Shown here: positions 9,501 to 16,621 of the stretch, one piece after another
Layout of the letters: each line of letters begins with the position of its first letter
Numbering within the stretch: position 1 is the stretch's first letter
Assembly: GCF_003481705.1 (NCBI RefSeq)
Contig: NZ_QULN01000005.1
Span: 70,215 to 134,214, forward strand
DNA length: 64,000 nucleotides
Source: Butyricicoccus sp. OM04-18BH
GTDB taxonomy: Bacteria; Bacillota; Clostridia; Oscillospirales; Butyricicoccaceae
Direction of reading: 5' to 3'
Translations under genes and position numbers: made by a program
Notes under the pieces: model-generated
Seen by the model: only the letters and a program-made list of their open reading frames with translations
Told to the model about the DNA's origin: nothing
The model's database searches: none

Positions 9501-10276
9501 TCCCGGGCACCAACTGCGAGTACGACACCGCGCGTGCGATCGAGAACGCAGGCGGCGCGGCTGAAATCGTCGTAGTCCGCAACTTCTCCGCAGACGCGCT
9601 CCGTGAGAGCGCAGAGCAGCTCGAGAGCGCCATCCGCCGCGCGCAGATGGTCATCCTGCCGGGCGGCTTCTCCGGCGGCGACGAGCCGGACGGCTCGGGC
9701 AAGTTCATCGCATCCTTCCTGCGCGACGCAGGCATCAAGGACAGCATCCACGAGCTGCTCCGCCAGCGCGACGGCCTGATGCTCGGCATCTGCAACGGCT
9801 TCCAGGCGCTCATCAAGCTGGGTCTGGTGCCCTACGGCGAGATCCGCGACGAGATGACCGGCGACGACCCGACCCTGACCTTCAACCTTATCGGCCGTCA
9901 CCAGAGCCGCTACGCGACCACCCGCGTCGCGTCCGTCAAGTCTCCGTGGCTGTCCTCCTGCAACGTCGGCGACCTGCACTCCATCGCGTTCTCGCACGGC
10001 GAGGGCCGCTTCGTAGCGCCGCAGCACGTCATTGATGAGCTTGTCAAGAACGGTCAGGTCGCGTTCCAGTACACCGACCTTCAGGGCGAGCCGTCCATGG
10101 ATATTGCGTGGAACCCGAACGGTTCGATGTGCGCGATCGAGGGTATCACCTCTCCGGACGGCCGTGTTCTCGGCAAGATGGGTCATACCGAGCGTTACAG
10201 CCCGTTTGTCGGCAAGAATATCTACGGCGAAAAGTATCAGCCGCTGTTCGCAAACGGCGTAAAGTATTTCAAGTAA
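6545..10276 (+). CDS. purL: Phosphoribosylformylglycinamidine synthase, single-chain clostridial type
   Basis: A 1243-residue cytoplasmic enzyme for the fourth step of de novo purine synthesis: FGAR + Gln + ATP to FGAM. It fuses a PurS-like N-terminal region (1-160), the tandem synthetase halves (residues about 190-930, with TYWSDHCRHTTF and KNETHNHPTEIEPFGGA) and a C-terminal glutamine amidotransferase (from about 970). In the last domain CEYDTARA, LPGGFSGGDEPD, the nucleophile Cys in LGICNGFQ and the His in FSHGEGRF are visible. The sequence resembles the Clostridia-type long PurL. It is monocistronic here; no other pur gene lies in the window. Confidence 0.97.
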   Translation: MSVNRCYSEKKPGFDVEARSLFSSLHDLLEIKNLTHVRYLCRYDAEGLSGETYEKAKGIVFSEPMADVCYDEDFPRPAGAHTVLAVEPLPGQFDQRADSCAQCIQLLTGGERPTVAAAKIYVLEGELTDADMDKIRGYLINPVDTREASMDKPSTLKVEYAIPTSVASVVGFTHMDEAALSDMLHHMGLAMDLDDLKFLQTYFRDTEKRDPTITEVRMVDTYWSDHCRHTTFLTQIDDVKFEDQMVQDAFDRYMAARVEVYGEEKAAKRPVTLMDMGTIAAKVLKKRGYLKNIDESEEINACSIKVKALVNGHYEDWLLMFKNETHNHPTEIEPFGGAATCLGGAIRDPLSGRSYVYQAMRVTGAGDPTVPLSETLEHKLPQRKLCQTAAAGYSSYGNQIGLATGLVHEIYHPGYVAKRMEIGAVVGAAPIENVIREVPEPGDIVILLGGKTGRDGCGGATGSSKKHTEESLETCGAEVQKGNPPEERKIQRLFRDGNVTRMIRRCNDFGAGGVSVAIGELADGLDIDLNAVPKKYDGLDGTELAISESQERMAVVVRAKDADAFIAAAAKENIEAVVVATVTDKNRLCMTWNGNTIVDVSRDFLNTNGCSKHVDAEVGALPTPSISCAPAGDSEKEKLLNLASTLGICLERGLVERFDGSIGASSVFMPFGGKYQLTPTQVMAATMPALNGQCETASVMAFGFDPYFTEQNPYLGASAAVIESVSKLVAAGCDFETAYLTFQEYFERLGKDPKRFGKPLSALLGAYTAQENLCLAAIGGKDSMSGSFDDMDVPPTLVSFAIAPQDASRLISPEFKEAGHPVYFFDAPYNQDGTPDYVTMKHVWNEVANLIASGKAVSAWSLTTGGIAEGIAKMSLGNKIGFAVDEGFPTDALYMKNFGGILVEASCELPAQWYVGQTTADETITIAGEKIAIDELTAAFEGKLESVFPTKAAASDEHLTKVSFTERNASAPAVKSAKPLAVIPVFPGTNCEYDTARAIENAGGAAEIVVVRNFSADALRESAEQLESAIRRAQMVILPGGFSGGDEPDGSGKFIASFLRDAGIKDSIHELLRQRDGLMLGICNGFQALIKLGLVPYGEIRDEMTGDDPTLTFNLIGRHQSRYATTRVASVKSPWLSSCNVGDLHSIAFSHGEGRFVAPQHVIDELVKNGQVAFQYTDLQGEPSMDIAWNPNGSMCAIEGITSPDGRVLGKMGHTERYSPFVGKNIYGEKYQPLFANGVKYFK

Positions 10277-10294
10277 ATCAGCGATTTACCTGTC

Positions 10295-10325
10295 GGGCGC
10301 TCTCGAAAGAGGGCGCCCCCTTTTG
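10295..10325 (+). terminator. Intrinsic terminator of purL
   Basis: Arms gggcgctctc and gagggcgccc around a short gaaa loop, followed by cccctttt, 19 nt after the purL stop. Confidence 0.85.
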
Positions 10326-10925
10326 CCGCCAGGCGGCGGCAGAGGCCCCTTCTTTCCTTACCCTCAGCAGAGGGTAAACCTTCCGCCGATACAGCGGCGC
10401 GCCGCTGGAGGCGAGATTGGCCGTCCCCACGGCCGAGGGATGTCGGTGCCCACCGACAGGGGCAAAAGGGGACAGGACACCAAGTATGGTTTCCTGTCCC
10501 CTCTTGACTCCCCTTACCTTCCTTCGGACGCGACGCCCTTCGGTTGCGCGTCTAAAAGCGAGGGGCCCACAGATGCGTTTGGTGCTCCAAGGCTTCATTC
10601 TTGATGGAAGCAGAGCCAGTGCAGGTGGCGCTCAGTAAATTCAGGGCGGCACAGCATCCCATGAGCGAAACGACGCACGGAACCGAGCCCCCGTAACCCC
10701 CGTTTAGCCGCGAATGCTTCGCTGAGCGGCTTAAAGGAAAGTTTGGGGAGTTAAGAGGGGAAAGAAAACCTTGGTTGTCTTTCCCCTCTTGCCCCCGTCG
10801 CCGGGCGGTGACACTCCCGGCCGCCGAAGGCGGCCAAAGTGCACGCTTACTTTAAGCGTCAAGTCGCCTCCAGCGGCGGAAACTTCACCGTCTGCTGACG
10901 GTAAAGCAAATAATTCGAAGAATTG
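10318..10925. repeat. Family C GC-rich structured repeat (copy C2), non-coding
   Basis: The 659-bp gap between purL and the thioesterase gene contains no believable gene. It holds one plus-oriented unit (hairpin ggggacagga/tcctgtcccc near 10467-10502, then cttgactcccctta) and one minus-oriented unit (arms aggggaaagaa and ttctttcccct-like near 10756-10790). The interval 10480-10590 is the reverse complement of part of C1 (about 290-365). Further hairpins are visible, such as ggccgcc/ggcggcc near 10821-10838 and tttaccctc-type arms at the left. The left border (ttaccctc..gagggtaaaccttccgcc) matches C3. Confidence 0.75.
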
Positions 10926-10935
10926 AGGTGTTTTC

Positions 10936-11355
10936 ATGAACCCCTGTGAACACAAGGTCCAGTACTACGAGACCGACGGCATGGGTATCGTCCACCACTC
11001 GAACTACATTCGCTGGTTCGAAGAGGCGCGCGTGGACCTGCTCGAGCAGCTCGGCTTCGGCTACGACCGCATCGAGGCCGAGGGTTACAGCGGCCCGGTG
11101 CTCGAGGTCGCGTGCCAGTACAAAACGATGAGCCGCTTCGGCGAAACCGTGCGCATCGAGGCAACCATCACCCAGTACAACGGCGTGCGCATGACGCTGC
11201 ACTACGACGTTTTCGACAAGGCGACCGGCGAGGTGCGCTGCACCGGCGACAGCCGCCACTGCTTCATCAATTCCGACGGCCATCCGGCGATCCTGCGCCG
11301 CTGCTGGCCGGAATTCGACGCCGCGCTCGCGTCCCACGTTACCGCTGAAAAATAA
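10936..11355 (+). CDS. Acyl-CoA thioesterase, YbgC/4HBT hotdog type
   Basis: A 139-residue single hotdog-fold thioesterase. The family signature YYETDGMGIVHHSNYIRWFEE is at residues about 9-29; the catalytic Asp is in ETDGMG. The length is typical for YbgC/FadM-like enzymes that hydrolyse short- to medium-chain acyl-CoA. GAGGTG upstream of ATG 10936 is a good ribosome site. The gene is isolated: a structured repeat lies upstream and a terminator directly downstream, so the context gives no substrate. Confidence 0.88.
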   Translation: MNPCEHKVQYYETDGMGIVHHSNYIRWFEEARVDLLEQLGFGYDRIEAEGYSGPVLEVACQYKTMSRFGETVRIEATITQYNGVRMTLHYDVFDKATGEVRCTGDSRHCFINSDGHPAILRRCWPEFDAALASHVTAEK

Positions 11356-11363
11356 AGACAAAC

Positions 11364-11414
11364 AAAAAAACCGGCTCCGCCAGAGGTGTTTTCCCTCGGC
11401 AGAGCCGGTTTTCT
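11364..11414. terminator. Bidirectional terminator between thioesterase and SLH protein genes
   Basis: AAAACCGGCTC..GCC pairs with GGC..GAGCCGGTTTT around a 17-nt loop, with A-tract and T-tract on the two sides. The convergent genes end on either side. Confidence 0.88.
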
Positions 11415-11424
11415 CTATCTCTGT

Positions 11425-12534
11425 TTACTTGACATAATACACCGCGACGACCTCGCCGTCCCTTACGGACGGATAGCAGACGCGGTATTCCGAGCCGGTG
11501 CTGACCGGTTCAGCGATCTGATGGTACGGCTCGCCGGCGTCGATCGCTACGCAGTCCGCAGCGGCCGGATAATCGCCTGTGATGCCGTCATTTTCCGTGT
11601 CGGTATCGAACGTAAACGTGTCGTTTTTATATTCGGCCGTGCGGTCGATGGCATGCGCGCCGTCGATGGACACATACATCGTGCTGCCGTCCTGATGCAG
11701 GCCGGAATACTGCACGAGACCCTCATAAGTCACGGACGGGTCATAGTTCTCGATGACAACGTCGCTGTAGCTCTGTGCGCCGATGCACAGATTGACCGTG
11801 TCCTTGCGCTCGTGGTAGACCGCGCCGCCCGAGCCGCCGTTTTCGGTCAGATGCAGCGCACGATACAGCATGACCGCCATTTCCGCGCGCGTAACGGGCG
11901 CGTTCGGGTTGAGTTTGCCGTTCGTGCCGCCGATGACCTTGGCGCTCGTCAGCGCGCCGACAGCCTCCTGCGCATAGCTTTTGACCTCGGCCGCGTCGGA
12001 AAAGCCGGTGATCGCGCCGTCCCGCAGCGTCAGCTCCGTGCGGTCGATGGTGCGCTTGAGGAACACCATCGCGTCCTGACGGCTCATGGTCTGCTGCGGC
12101 AGAAAGCGGTTGTCCGCCGTGCCGGTCGCCACGCCGAGCGCACGCGCCGCCGCAACGGATTTTGCGTAGTATTGGCCGGACGGGACGTCGCTGAAGTCCT
12201 GCTGCGCCGTCACAGCGCCGCTCTCGAGCGCGCTGCTCATGCCGTAGGCGCGGTCGAGCATAACGATGAAATCCGCGCGCGTGATCGCGTTCCTCGGATA
12301 AAACAGATGGTCGCCCCGGCCCTGAATGACGCCCGCGACCGCGAGCGTATCCACCTCGCGGAACGCCCACGAATAGCCGTCGTCTACGTCGTAAAAGTAA
12401 ACCGAATGGTCCGGCAGATAGGCGTATGTCTCGGTCGTGACCGCAGTTTCCGCTGCTGCGCAGGCGGTGACTGTGCCTACCGTAACGGCAGCCGTGAGCA
12501 GCGCTGCCGCTGCCAGCTTACACGTTCTCTTCAT
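11425..12534 (-). CDS. Exported S-layer-homology (SLH) domain protein
   Basis: A 369-residue secreted protein. The signal peptide is residues 1-28 (MKRTCKLAAAALLTAAVTV, cleaved near ACAAA). Three SLH repeats follow: about 60-105 (VIQGRGDHLFYPRNAITRAD), about 120-180 (FSDVPSGQYYAKSVAAARAL) and about 190-245 (SAKVIGGTNGKLNPNAPVTR). The C-terminal 120 residues are of unknown fold, with no catalytic motif recognised. SLH triplets bind pyruvylated secondary wall polymers and anchor proteins to the cell surface. The gene is transcribed alone. A ribosome site GGAGAAAG precedes ATG 12534. Confidence 0.85.
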   Translation of the reverse strand: MKRTCKLAAAALLTAAVTVGTVTACAAAETAVTTETYAYLPDHSVYFYDVDDGYSWAFREVDTLAVAGVIQGRGDHLFYPRNAITRADFIVMLDRAYGMSSALESGAVTAQQDFSDVPSGQYYAKSVAAARALGVATGTADNRFLPQQTMSRQDAMVFLKRTIDRTELTLRDGAITGFSDAAEVKSYAQEAVGALTSAKVIGGTNGKLNPNAPVTRAEMAVMLYRALHLTENGGSGGAVYHERKDTVNLCIGAQSYSDVVIENYDPSVTYEGLVQYSGLHQDGSTMYVSIDGAHAIDRTAEYKNDTFTFDTDTENDGITGDYPAAADCVAIDAGEPYHQIAEPVSTGSEYRVCYPSVRDGEVVAVYYVK

Positions 12535-12560
12535 AACTTTCTCCTTGCCTGGATGGGTTC

Positions 12561-12600
12561 AGGCAGCACCGCACGAGCAAAGCCGCGGCGGTATTGCCTT
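12561..12600. repeat. Short palindrome resembling the ends of family A
   Basis: A 40-bp near-palindrome with outer arms aggcagcaccgc and gcggtattgcctt. These match the terminal inverted repeats of the 165-bp family A elements while the interior is absent. It lies about 27 nt upstream of the SLH gene start. It looks like an internally deleted derivative. Confidence 0.5.
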
Positions 12601-12764
12601 CTTCGTTTTCCGCATAGCCCCGGACAGTGCCGGTTCCCCACCTATGCAAACTTTCTGCAATATTATATCATATTGTTCCCCACCTGGCAAGTTAAATTAT
12701 AGATAAACTTGTCGAGGGACGGTCTGCGCCGGTTTTTTCGTGCGACGCGCCGCCCCTCTTTTCG

Positions 12765-13415
12765 TCATTTTTCCTGCTCCTCGCGGTAGATTTTCCAGCT
12801 GAAAACGGTTGGAACGATTACCGCGAGCGCGAGCGGTACGAACAGCATCGCAAACTTCGCGCGGCTGTCCGGGAGAAACGCCCCCGCCGCGCCAAGCAGG
12901 CCGGAGGCGAAGAACATCCGCCCGGCGACGCGATGCGTGCGCGTCCAGACCGCCTCACTCGAAAGCGTCCACGGATTCTTGACGCCGCAGTACCAGTTCA
13001 TGCGGAACCGCGGCATGACGTTGCCGAGGTAGACCATCATGAGGCTCACGAGCAGGCATACCACTCCCGAAACATTGACCGTGCCCGGGCGCAGTGCTTC
13101 GGTGATGCAGATGCCGGTTATCGCCGCGAGGAACAGCAGCGTCACAAGCTGAATGCCAAGATAGGCGTCGCCGAACTTACCGTAATTTTTGTTTTTCGGG
13201 TCGATCTTCGGCAGGAAGCAGAACATCGCCTCGAGCACCGGCGCCATCGCCGCAATCACCCACAGCTGCGCCTTTGCGCCGTAATCGACCGCGCCGTCGA
13301 GATCCCAGTGCATCGGCACCTCGGCCGGCAGACGGCGGTACACCGCCGCGATCATCACCAGCGGCAGCAGCGACAGCAGCCATGCCGCAGCCTGCTTTTT
13401 ATTCGTTTTTTTCAT
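12765..13415 (-). CDS. SdpI-like membrane protein (DUF1648 plus SdpI domain)
   Basis: A 216-residue polytopic membrane protein. The N-terminal part (LPAEVPMHWDLDGAVDYG, residues about 28-48) is the DUF1648 signature. The C-terminal part (YLGNVMPRFRMNWYCGVKNPWTL) is the SdpI signature. About six membrane segments are expected. In Bacillus subtilis SdpI is both the immunity protein against the SdpC toxin and a sensor that sequesters the ArsR-type repressor SdpR. The gene overlaps the upstream ArsR-family gene by 17 bp, which reproduces the sdpRI arrangement. No toxin gene is seen nearby, so a general envelope-stress role is also possible. Confidence 0.82.
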   Translation of the reverse strand: MKKTNKKQAAAWLLSLLPLVMIAAVYRRLPAEVPMHWDLDGAVDYGAKAQLWVIAAMAPVLEAMFCFLPKIDPKNKNYGKFGDAYLGIQLVTLLFLAAITGICITEALRPGTVNVSGVVCLLVSLMMVYLGNVMPRFRMNWYCGVKNPWTLSSEAVWTRTHRVAGRMFFASGLLGAAGAFLPDSRAKFAMLFVPLALAVIVPTVFSWKIYREEQEK

Positions 13416-13683
13416 CTCTGTCCTCTCCTCTCAATGCGGAAACCCACTCCAGTATCTCATCCACGACCGACATATTCAGCTCGTAGTAAATGTACTTGCC
13501 CTGCCGGTCGTCGAGCACAAGCCCGGCGTCGCGCAGGATCGCGAGATGGTGCGAGACCGTTGCGCCCGACAGGTCGAAATGCGCCGCGATGTCGCCCGCC
13601 GCCATCGGTTCACGCCGCAGCAGCGACAGGATCTCGCGCCGCACCGGGTCTCCGAGCGCCTTGAAGCTCTTCTGAAAGCCCAT
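13399..13683 (-). CDS. ArsR-family repressor, SdpR-like
   Basis: A 94-residue winged-helix regulator: MGFQKSFKALGDPVRREIL, the recognition helix region LSGATVSHHLAILRDAGLV, and the wing DDRQGKYIYYEL. No metal-binding Cys pair is seen in the helices, which fits SdpR-type rather than metal-sensing ArsR. I start at ATG 13683, overlapping the TAA of the upstream small gene (TAATG), with GAGGGGAG as the ribosome site; the longer in-frame reading is an overlap with the upstream gene. It probably represses its own operon through the palindrome at 13934-13953. Confidence 0.85.
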   Translation of the reverse strand: MGFQKSFKALGDPVRREILSLLRREPMAAGDIAAHFDLSGATVSHHLAILRDAGLVLDDRQGKYIYYELNMSVVDEILEWVSALRGEDRDEKNE

Positions 13684-13916
13684 TATTCTCCCCTCTTTCG
13701 TGCGGTAAACCATGTTTTTCGTCCGCATGTCGGGCAGAACAGCCACCATTCGTTCCCGACATGCTGGCGGAGCAGCAGCCGGTTCCACGGCAGGCGCAGC
13801 TGCTTTCCGCAGAACTTGCACACCAGCTCGCGCCTTGCGAGCGCCCGCGCCTGCCACACGATGAGCACTGCCGCCAGCAGCAGTCCCGCTGCGCAGATCG
13901 CAATGGTCGTTTTCAT
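13683..13916 (-). CDS. Small membrane-anchored zinc-ribbon-like protein
   Basis: A 77-residue protein with one N-terminal membrane helix (residues about 4-24, AICAAGLLLAAVLIVW), then two CxxC pairs (CKFCGK and CPTCGR) about 28 residues apart that could bind zinc. I do not recognise a named family. It is the first gene of a three-gene operon with the SdpR/SdpI-like proteins, its stop overlapping the next start (TAATG), which suggests a role in the same envelope response. Confidence 0.65.
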   Translation of the reverse strand: MKTTIAICAAGLLLAAVLIVWQARALARRELVCKFCGKQLRLPWNRLLLRQHVGNEWWLFCPTCGRKTWFTARKRGE

Positions 13917-13933
13917 ATGCTCCGTCCCCTTTC

Positions 13934-13983
13934 ATTTAGACGTTTATCTAAATATAGAATAACACAGCATTTGCGAAAGTCAA
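13934..13983 (-). promoter_or_regulatory. Promoter and palindromic operator of the SdpRI-like operon
   Basis: On the minus strand -35 TTGACT (13978-13983) and -10 TATTCT (13956-13961) are 16 nt apart. Immediately downstream is a perfect inverted repeat ATTTAGA-N6-TCTAAAT (13934-13953). A further half-site TCTAAAT lies upstream at 14002-14008. This is the expected site for the ArsR-type repressor encoded in the operon. Confidence 0.75.
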
Positions 13984-14022
13984 GATATATTTTGATATTT
14001 GTCTAAATGTTTTCCAGGCATG

Positions 14023-14049
14023 AAAAAAGAGCCTGCATTGCAGACTCTT
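14023..14049 (-). terminator. Intrinsic terminator of rpsT
   Basis: AAGAGTCTGCA pairs with TGCAGGCTCTT, followed on the minus strand by TTTT, about 27 nt after the rpsT stop. Confidence 0.85.
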
Positions 14050-14075
14050 CTCGTTTCGCATTGTCGGAACAGGAC

Positions 14076-14339
14076 TTACGCCATGCCGTTCAGCTTGGTG
14101 GTCATCTTGCTCTTCTTGTTGGATGCGTTGTTCTTATGCAGGAGGTGCTTGGCAGCCGCCTGATCGACAGCCTTGACGGCAGTCGTATAAGCAACAGTCG
14201 CTTCCGCCTTATCGCCGGCAGCAATAGCTGCGTCGAACTTCTTCAGAGTGGTCTTGAGCTCGCTCTTAGCCATCTGGTTGTTCAGCGCCTTGACTGCGTT
14301 AACCTTGACACGCTTCTTAGCAGACTTGATGTTGGGCAT
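14076..14339 (-). CDS. rpsT: 30S ribosomal protein S20
   Basis: An 87-residue basic helical protein of the small ribosomal subunit that binds 16S rRNA. It begins MPNIKSAKKRVKVNA and ends with HLLHKNNASNKKSKMTTKLNGMA, both characteristic of S20. A very strong ribosome site (AAGGAGGTG) precedes the ATG. It is divergent from gpr, an arrangement common in spore-forming clostridia (rpsT next to gpr and spoIIP). Confidence 0.97.
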   Translation of the reverse strand: MPNIKSAKKRVKVNAVKALNNQMAKSELKTTLKKFDAAIAAGDKAEATVAYTTAVKAVDQAAAKHLLHKNNASNKKSKMTTKLNGMA

Positions 14340-14381
14340 TCCGAAAACACCTCCTTTGTTTTACTATTTGTCAGTGTTTCT

Positions 14382-14410
14382 ATTCTAACATCAAACCTCA
14401 AAAATTGCAA
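14382..14410 (-). promoter_or_regulatory. Promoter of rpsT
   Basis: On the minus strand -35 TTGCAA (14405-14410), 17-nt spacer and -10 TAGAAT (14382-14387). Confidence 0.7.
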
Positions 14411-14428
14411 GCATTTTTTCGAGAAAAA

Positions 14429-14457
14429 TACATATTTTTTTCAGCTCGCCGCATACT
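14429..14457 (+). promoter_or_regulatory. Possible forespore sigma-G/F promoter of gpr
   Basis: TACATA (14429-14434), 17 nt, CATACT (14452-14457). This resembles the sigma-G/sigma-F consensus (TGMATA and CATACTA) known for gpr in bacilli. The start point would fall just before the ribosome site, which is tight, so this is tentative. Confidence 0.35.
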
Positions 14458-14477
14458 CCCCGGAAAGGAGTGATTTT

Positions 14478-15362
14478 ATGGCATACCGGACCGATCTTGC
14501 GGTCGAGCTGCTGGAAAATCTGCGCGGCAGGGACGAGCTTTCCGGCGTCAGCGAGCGCGAATATGAGCGCGAGGGTCTGCACATCCACGAGGCCGAGGTC
14601 ACAACCGAACGGGCCGCGCGGCTGCTCGGAAAGCCCTGCGGACGCTATCTTACCCTGTCGCTCGAGGCGCTTTCGCGGCGCGAGGAGGAGGCGTTTCCGC
14701 GCAGCGTGCGCGTGCTCGCCGCACTCATCGAAACGCTGCTGCCGCCGCTGGACAGCGCCGCTCCCGTGCTCATCGCAGGACTCGGCAGCCGCTCGATCAC
14801 GCCGGACGCGGTCGGCCCGCGCTCGGCCGACCATGTGATCGCGACGCGGCACCTCATCTCCCGCTCGCCCGAATTTTTCGCATCCTGGCGTCCGGTGAGC
14901 GTACTCGCGCCGGGCGTGCTCGGGCAGACGGGCGTCGAGACCGGCGAGATCGTCAGGGGCGTGCTCGACCATGTGCGTCCCCGTGCGGTCATCGCCATCG
15001 ACGCGCTTGCGGCCGGCCGCCTCAGCCGCCTTGTGCGCACCGTGCAGCTTGCCGACACCGGCATCGTCCCCGGCTCGGGCGTAAACAACGCGCGCGCCGC
15101 GCTCGACAGGCAGACGCTCGGCGTTCCGGTGCTGTCCATCGGCGTGCCCACGGTCGCGGACGGCGGCTCGCTCGCCCATGAGATCGCGCAGCAGCTCGAC
15201 GGCGCACAGTGCGAGGCGCTCGACGACCTGTCCCAGCCGTTCATCATCACCACACGCGACATCGACCGCGAGGTCGCGGATACCGCCCGGCTCATCGGCT
15301 ACGCGGTCAACATGGCCCTCCAGCATATTTCCGTCGAGGAGATCGACCTGTATCTCAGCTGA
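14478..15362 (+). CDS. gpr: Spore germination protease GPR
   Basis: A 294-residue protease (family A25) that degrades small acid-soluble spore proteins when a spore germinates. Recognisable segments are MAYRTDLAVELLENLRG at the start, GLGSRSITPDAVGPRSADHV, VLAPGVLGQTGVETGE, AIDALAAGRLSRLVRTVQLADTG-type and PGSGVNNARAAL. It is shorter than the Bacillus enzyme (about 370), mainly at the C-terminus, as in many clostridia. ATG 14478 is preceded by AAAGGAG; the reading frame is open further upstream but has no family similarity there. spoIIP follows 59 bp downstream. Confidence 0.95.
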   Translation: MAYRTDLAVELLENLRGRDELSGVSEREYEREGLHIHEAEVTTERAARLLGKPCGRYLTLSLEALSRREEEAFPRSVRVLAALIETLLPPLDSAAPVLIAGLGSRSITPDAVGPRSADHVIATRHLISRSPEFFASWRPVSVLAPGVLGQTGVETGEIVRGVLDHVRPRAVIAIDALAAGRLSRLVRTVQLADTGIVPGSGVNNARAALDRQTLGVPVLSIGVPTVADGGSLAHEIAQQLDGAQCEALDDLSQPFIITTRDIDREVADTARLIGYAVNMALQHISVEEIDLYLS

Positions 15363-15421
15363 CATACCGCCGCTCCGCGCCGCATAGGATTGATCAAACG
15401 GATTTCGGGAGGGCGGACAGG

Positions 15422-16480
15422 ATGAATCGACGCAGACGGAACAGGAGCCGGGCAGGCGTGCGGCCTGCGGCATGGTGCGCGCTCGCGGCGGCAGGCGTGC
15501 TGCTTGCGGCGGCGCAGCTGGGCGGCGAGGCCGGAGCGCAGGAGACACTCGCGAAGCTCGCCCGCAGTCCCGGCTTTCTCTCCTGCGTCACCGCGCTCGA
15601 ATTCGGCGTGCGCGCGGACGCGGCCGAGGTCTATGTGCCGCGCGCGGCTGCTGCCGCACGGGACGAAGACGCCGCCGAGCCGCAGAGCGAGAGCGTTTAT
15701 GTGCCCTCCGCCCCCGAGAATACCGCGCCTGTGCTCTCCGCACCGGACAAGGCCGCGACCCTCACCATCAACAACGATACCGACTATGATGTAGACGTTG
15801 CCGCCTGTCTCGCCTCGGACACGCACATCCGCGCCGAGGGCGACGGGCCGCAGGTGCTCGTGTTCCACACCCACGCGAGCGAGAGCTATACCCCTGACGC
15901 GGCCTTCCCCTATACGCCGACCGAGACCGAGCGCACGACCGACACGCGGTACAATGTAGTGCGCGTGGGCGACGAGCTGTGCACCGCGCTCGAGAAGCAC
16001 GGCATCGAGACGCTGCACCTGCGCTCGCTGTTCGATACGCCGACCTACGCCGGTTCCTACGACCGCTCGCTCGCGGCGATCGAGCAGGCGCTCGAGGAAA
16101 ATCCGTCTGTCAAGGTGGTCATCGACCTGCACCGCGACTCCATCCTGACCGACGAGGGCGAGGCCTACAAGACCTCCTGCACGATAGACGGCGCGGAGAC
16201 CGCGCAGCTGATGTTCGTCGTCGGCACGGACGCCGGAGGGCTGTATCATCCGGACTGGCGCGACAATCTGAACTTCGTCTCCACCCTCCAGTACGCGCTC
16301 AACCGCGCGTATCCGTCACTCATGCGGCCGGTCAACCTGCGCACACAGCGCTTCGACCAGCACGCAAGCCCCGGCTCGCTGCTCGTCGAGGTCGGCTCGT
16401 CCGGCAACACGCTGCCCGAGGCACTCTCCGCCGTGCGCCTGTTCGCGGATGTGCTCGCGGATGAGATGATAGGGGCGTAG
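15422..16480 (+). CDS. spoIIP: Stage II sporulation protein P, amidase for engulfment
   Basis: A 352-residue membrane-anchored peptidoglycan hydrolase. An N-terminal transmembrane segment (residues about 15-35, WCALAAAGVLLAAAQLGG) is followed by a low-complexity linker to about 115. The SpoIIP amidase/endopeptidase domain follows, with HTHASESYTP (metal-ligand His and Glu), IDLHRDSI and LVEVGSSGNTLPEA. With SpoIID and SpoIIM it drives septal thinning and engulfment by the mother cell. The start at 15422 is chosen for the GGGAGGG site and the typical basic N-terminus. Confidence 0.93.
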   Translation: MNRRRRNRSRAGVRPAAWCALAAAGVLLAAAQLGGEAGAQETLAKLARSPGFLSCVTALEFGVRADAAEVYVPRAAAAARDEDAAEPQSESVYVPSAPENTAPVLSAPDKAATLTINNDTDYDVDVAACLASDTHIRAEGDGPQVLVFHTHASESYTPDAAFPYTPTETERTTDTRYNVVRVGDELCTALEKHGIETLHLRSLFDTPTYAGSYDRSLAAIEQALEENPSVKVVIDLHRDSILTDEGEAYKTSCTIDGAETAQLMFVVGTDAGGLYHPDWRDNLNFVSTLQYALNRAYPSLMRPVNLRTQRFDQHASPGSLLVEVGSSGNTLPEALSAVRLFADVLADEMIGA

Positions 16481-16621
16481 ACCGCGAATAATTTGCTGCC
16501 GCCCCGGAAAGACTTTTTCCGGGGCGATACCGTCGCGAAACCTACAGTTCCGCCGTGACTGTCGAAAACCAAAGTACACGCCCCTGCTGATACATATCCT
16601 ATCAACCTATGGGGTGACTTT

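Noticed and set aside
6455..10186. Very long open frame antisense to purL
   Set aside because: Its composition is Val/Gly/Arg/Asp-rich without any family motif. It mirrors purL exactly and arises from the G/C-biased third codon positions of purL.
10318..10925. Integron attC sites or a group II intron
   Set aside because: No GTTRRRY-type attC core, integrase, reverse transcriptase or domain V-like sequence was found. Units lack associated gene cassettes.
16497..16600. A fifth copy of the family B cassette after spoIIP
   Set aside because: aaagtacacgcccctg resembles the loop of stem IV and a ccccgga/tccgggg hairpin is present, but stem order and other stems are not recognisable. It is too weak to call.
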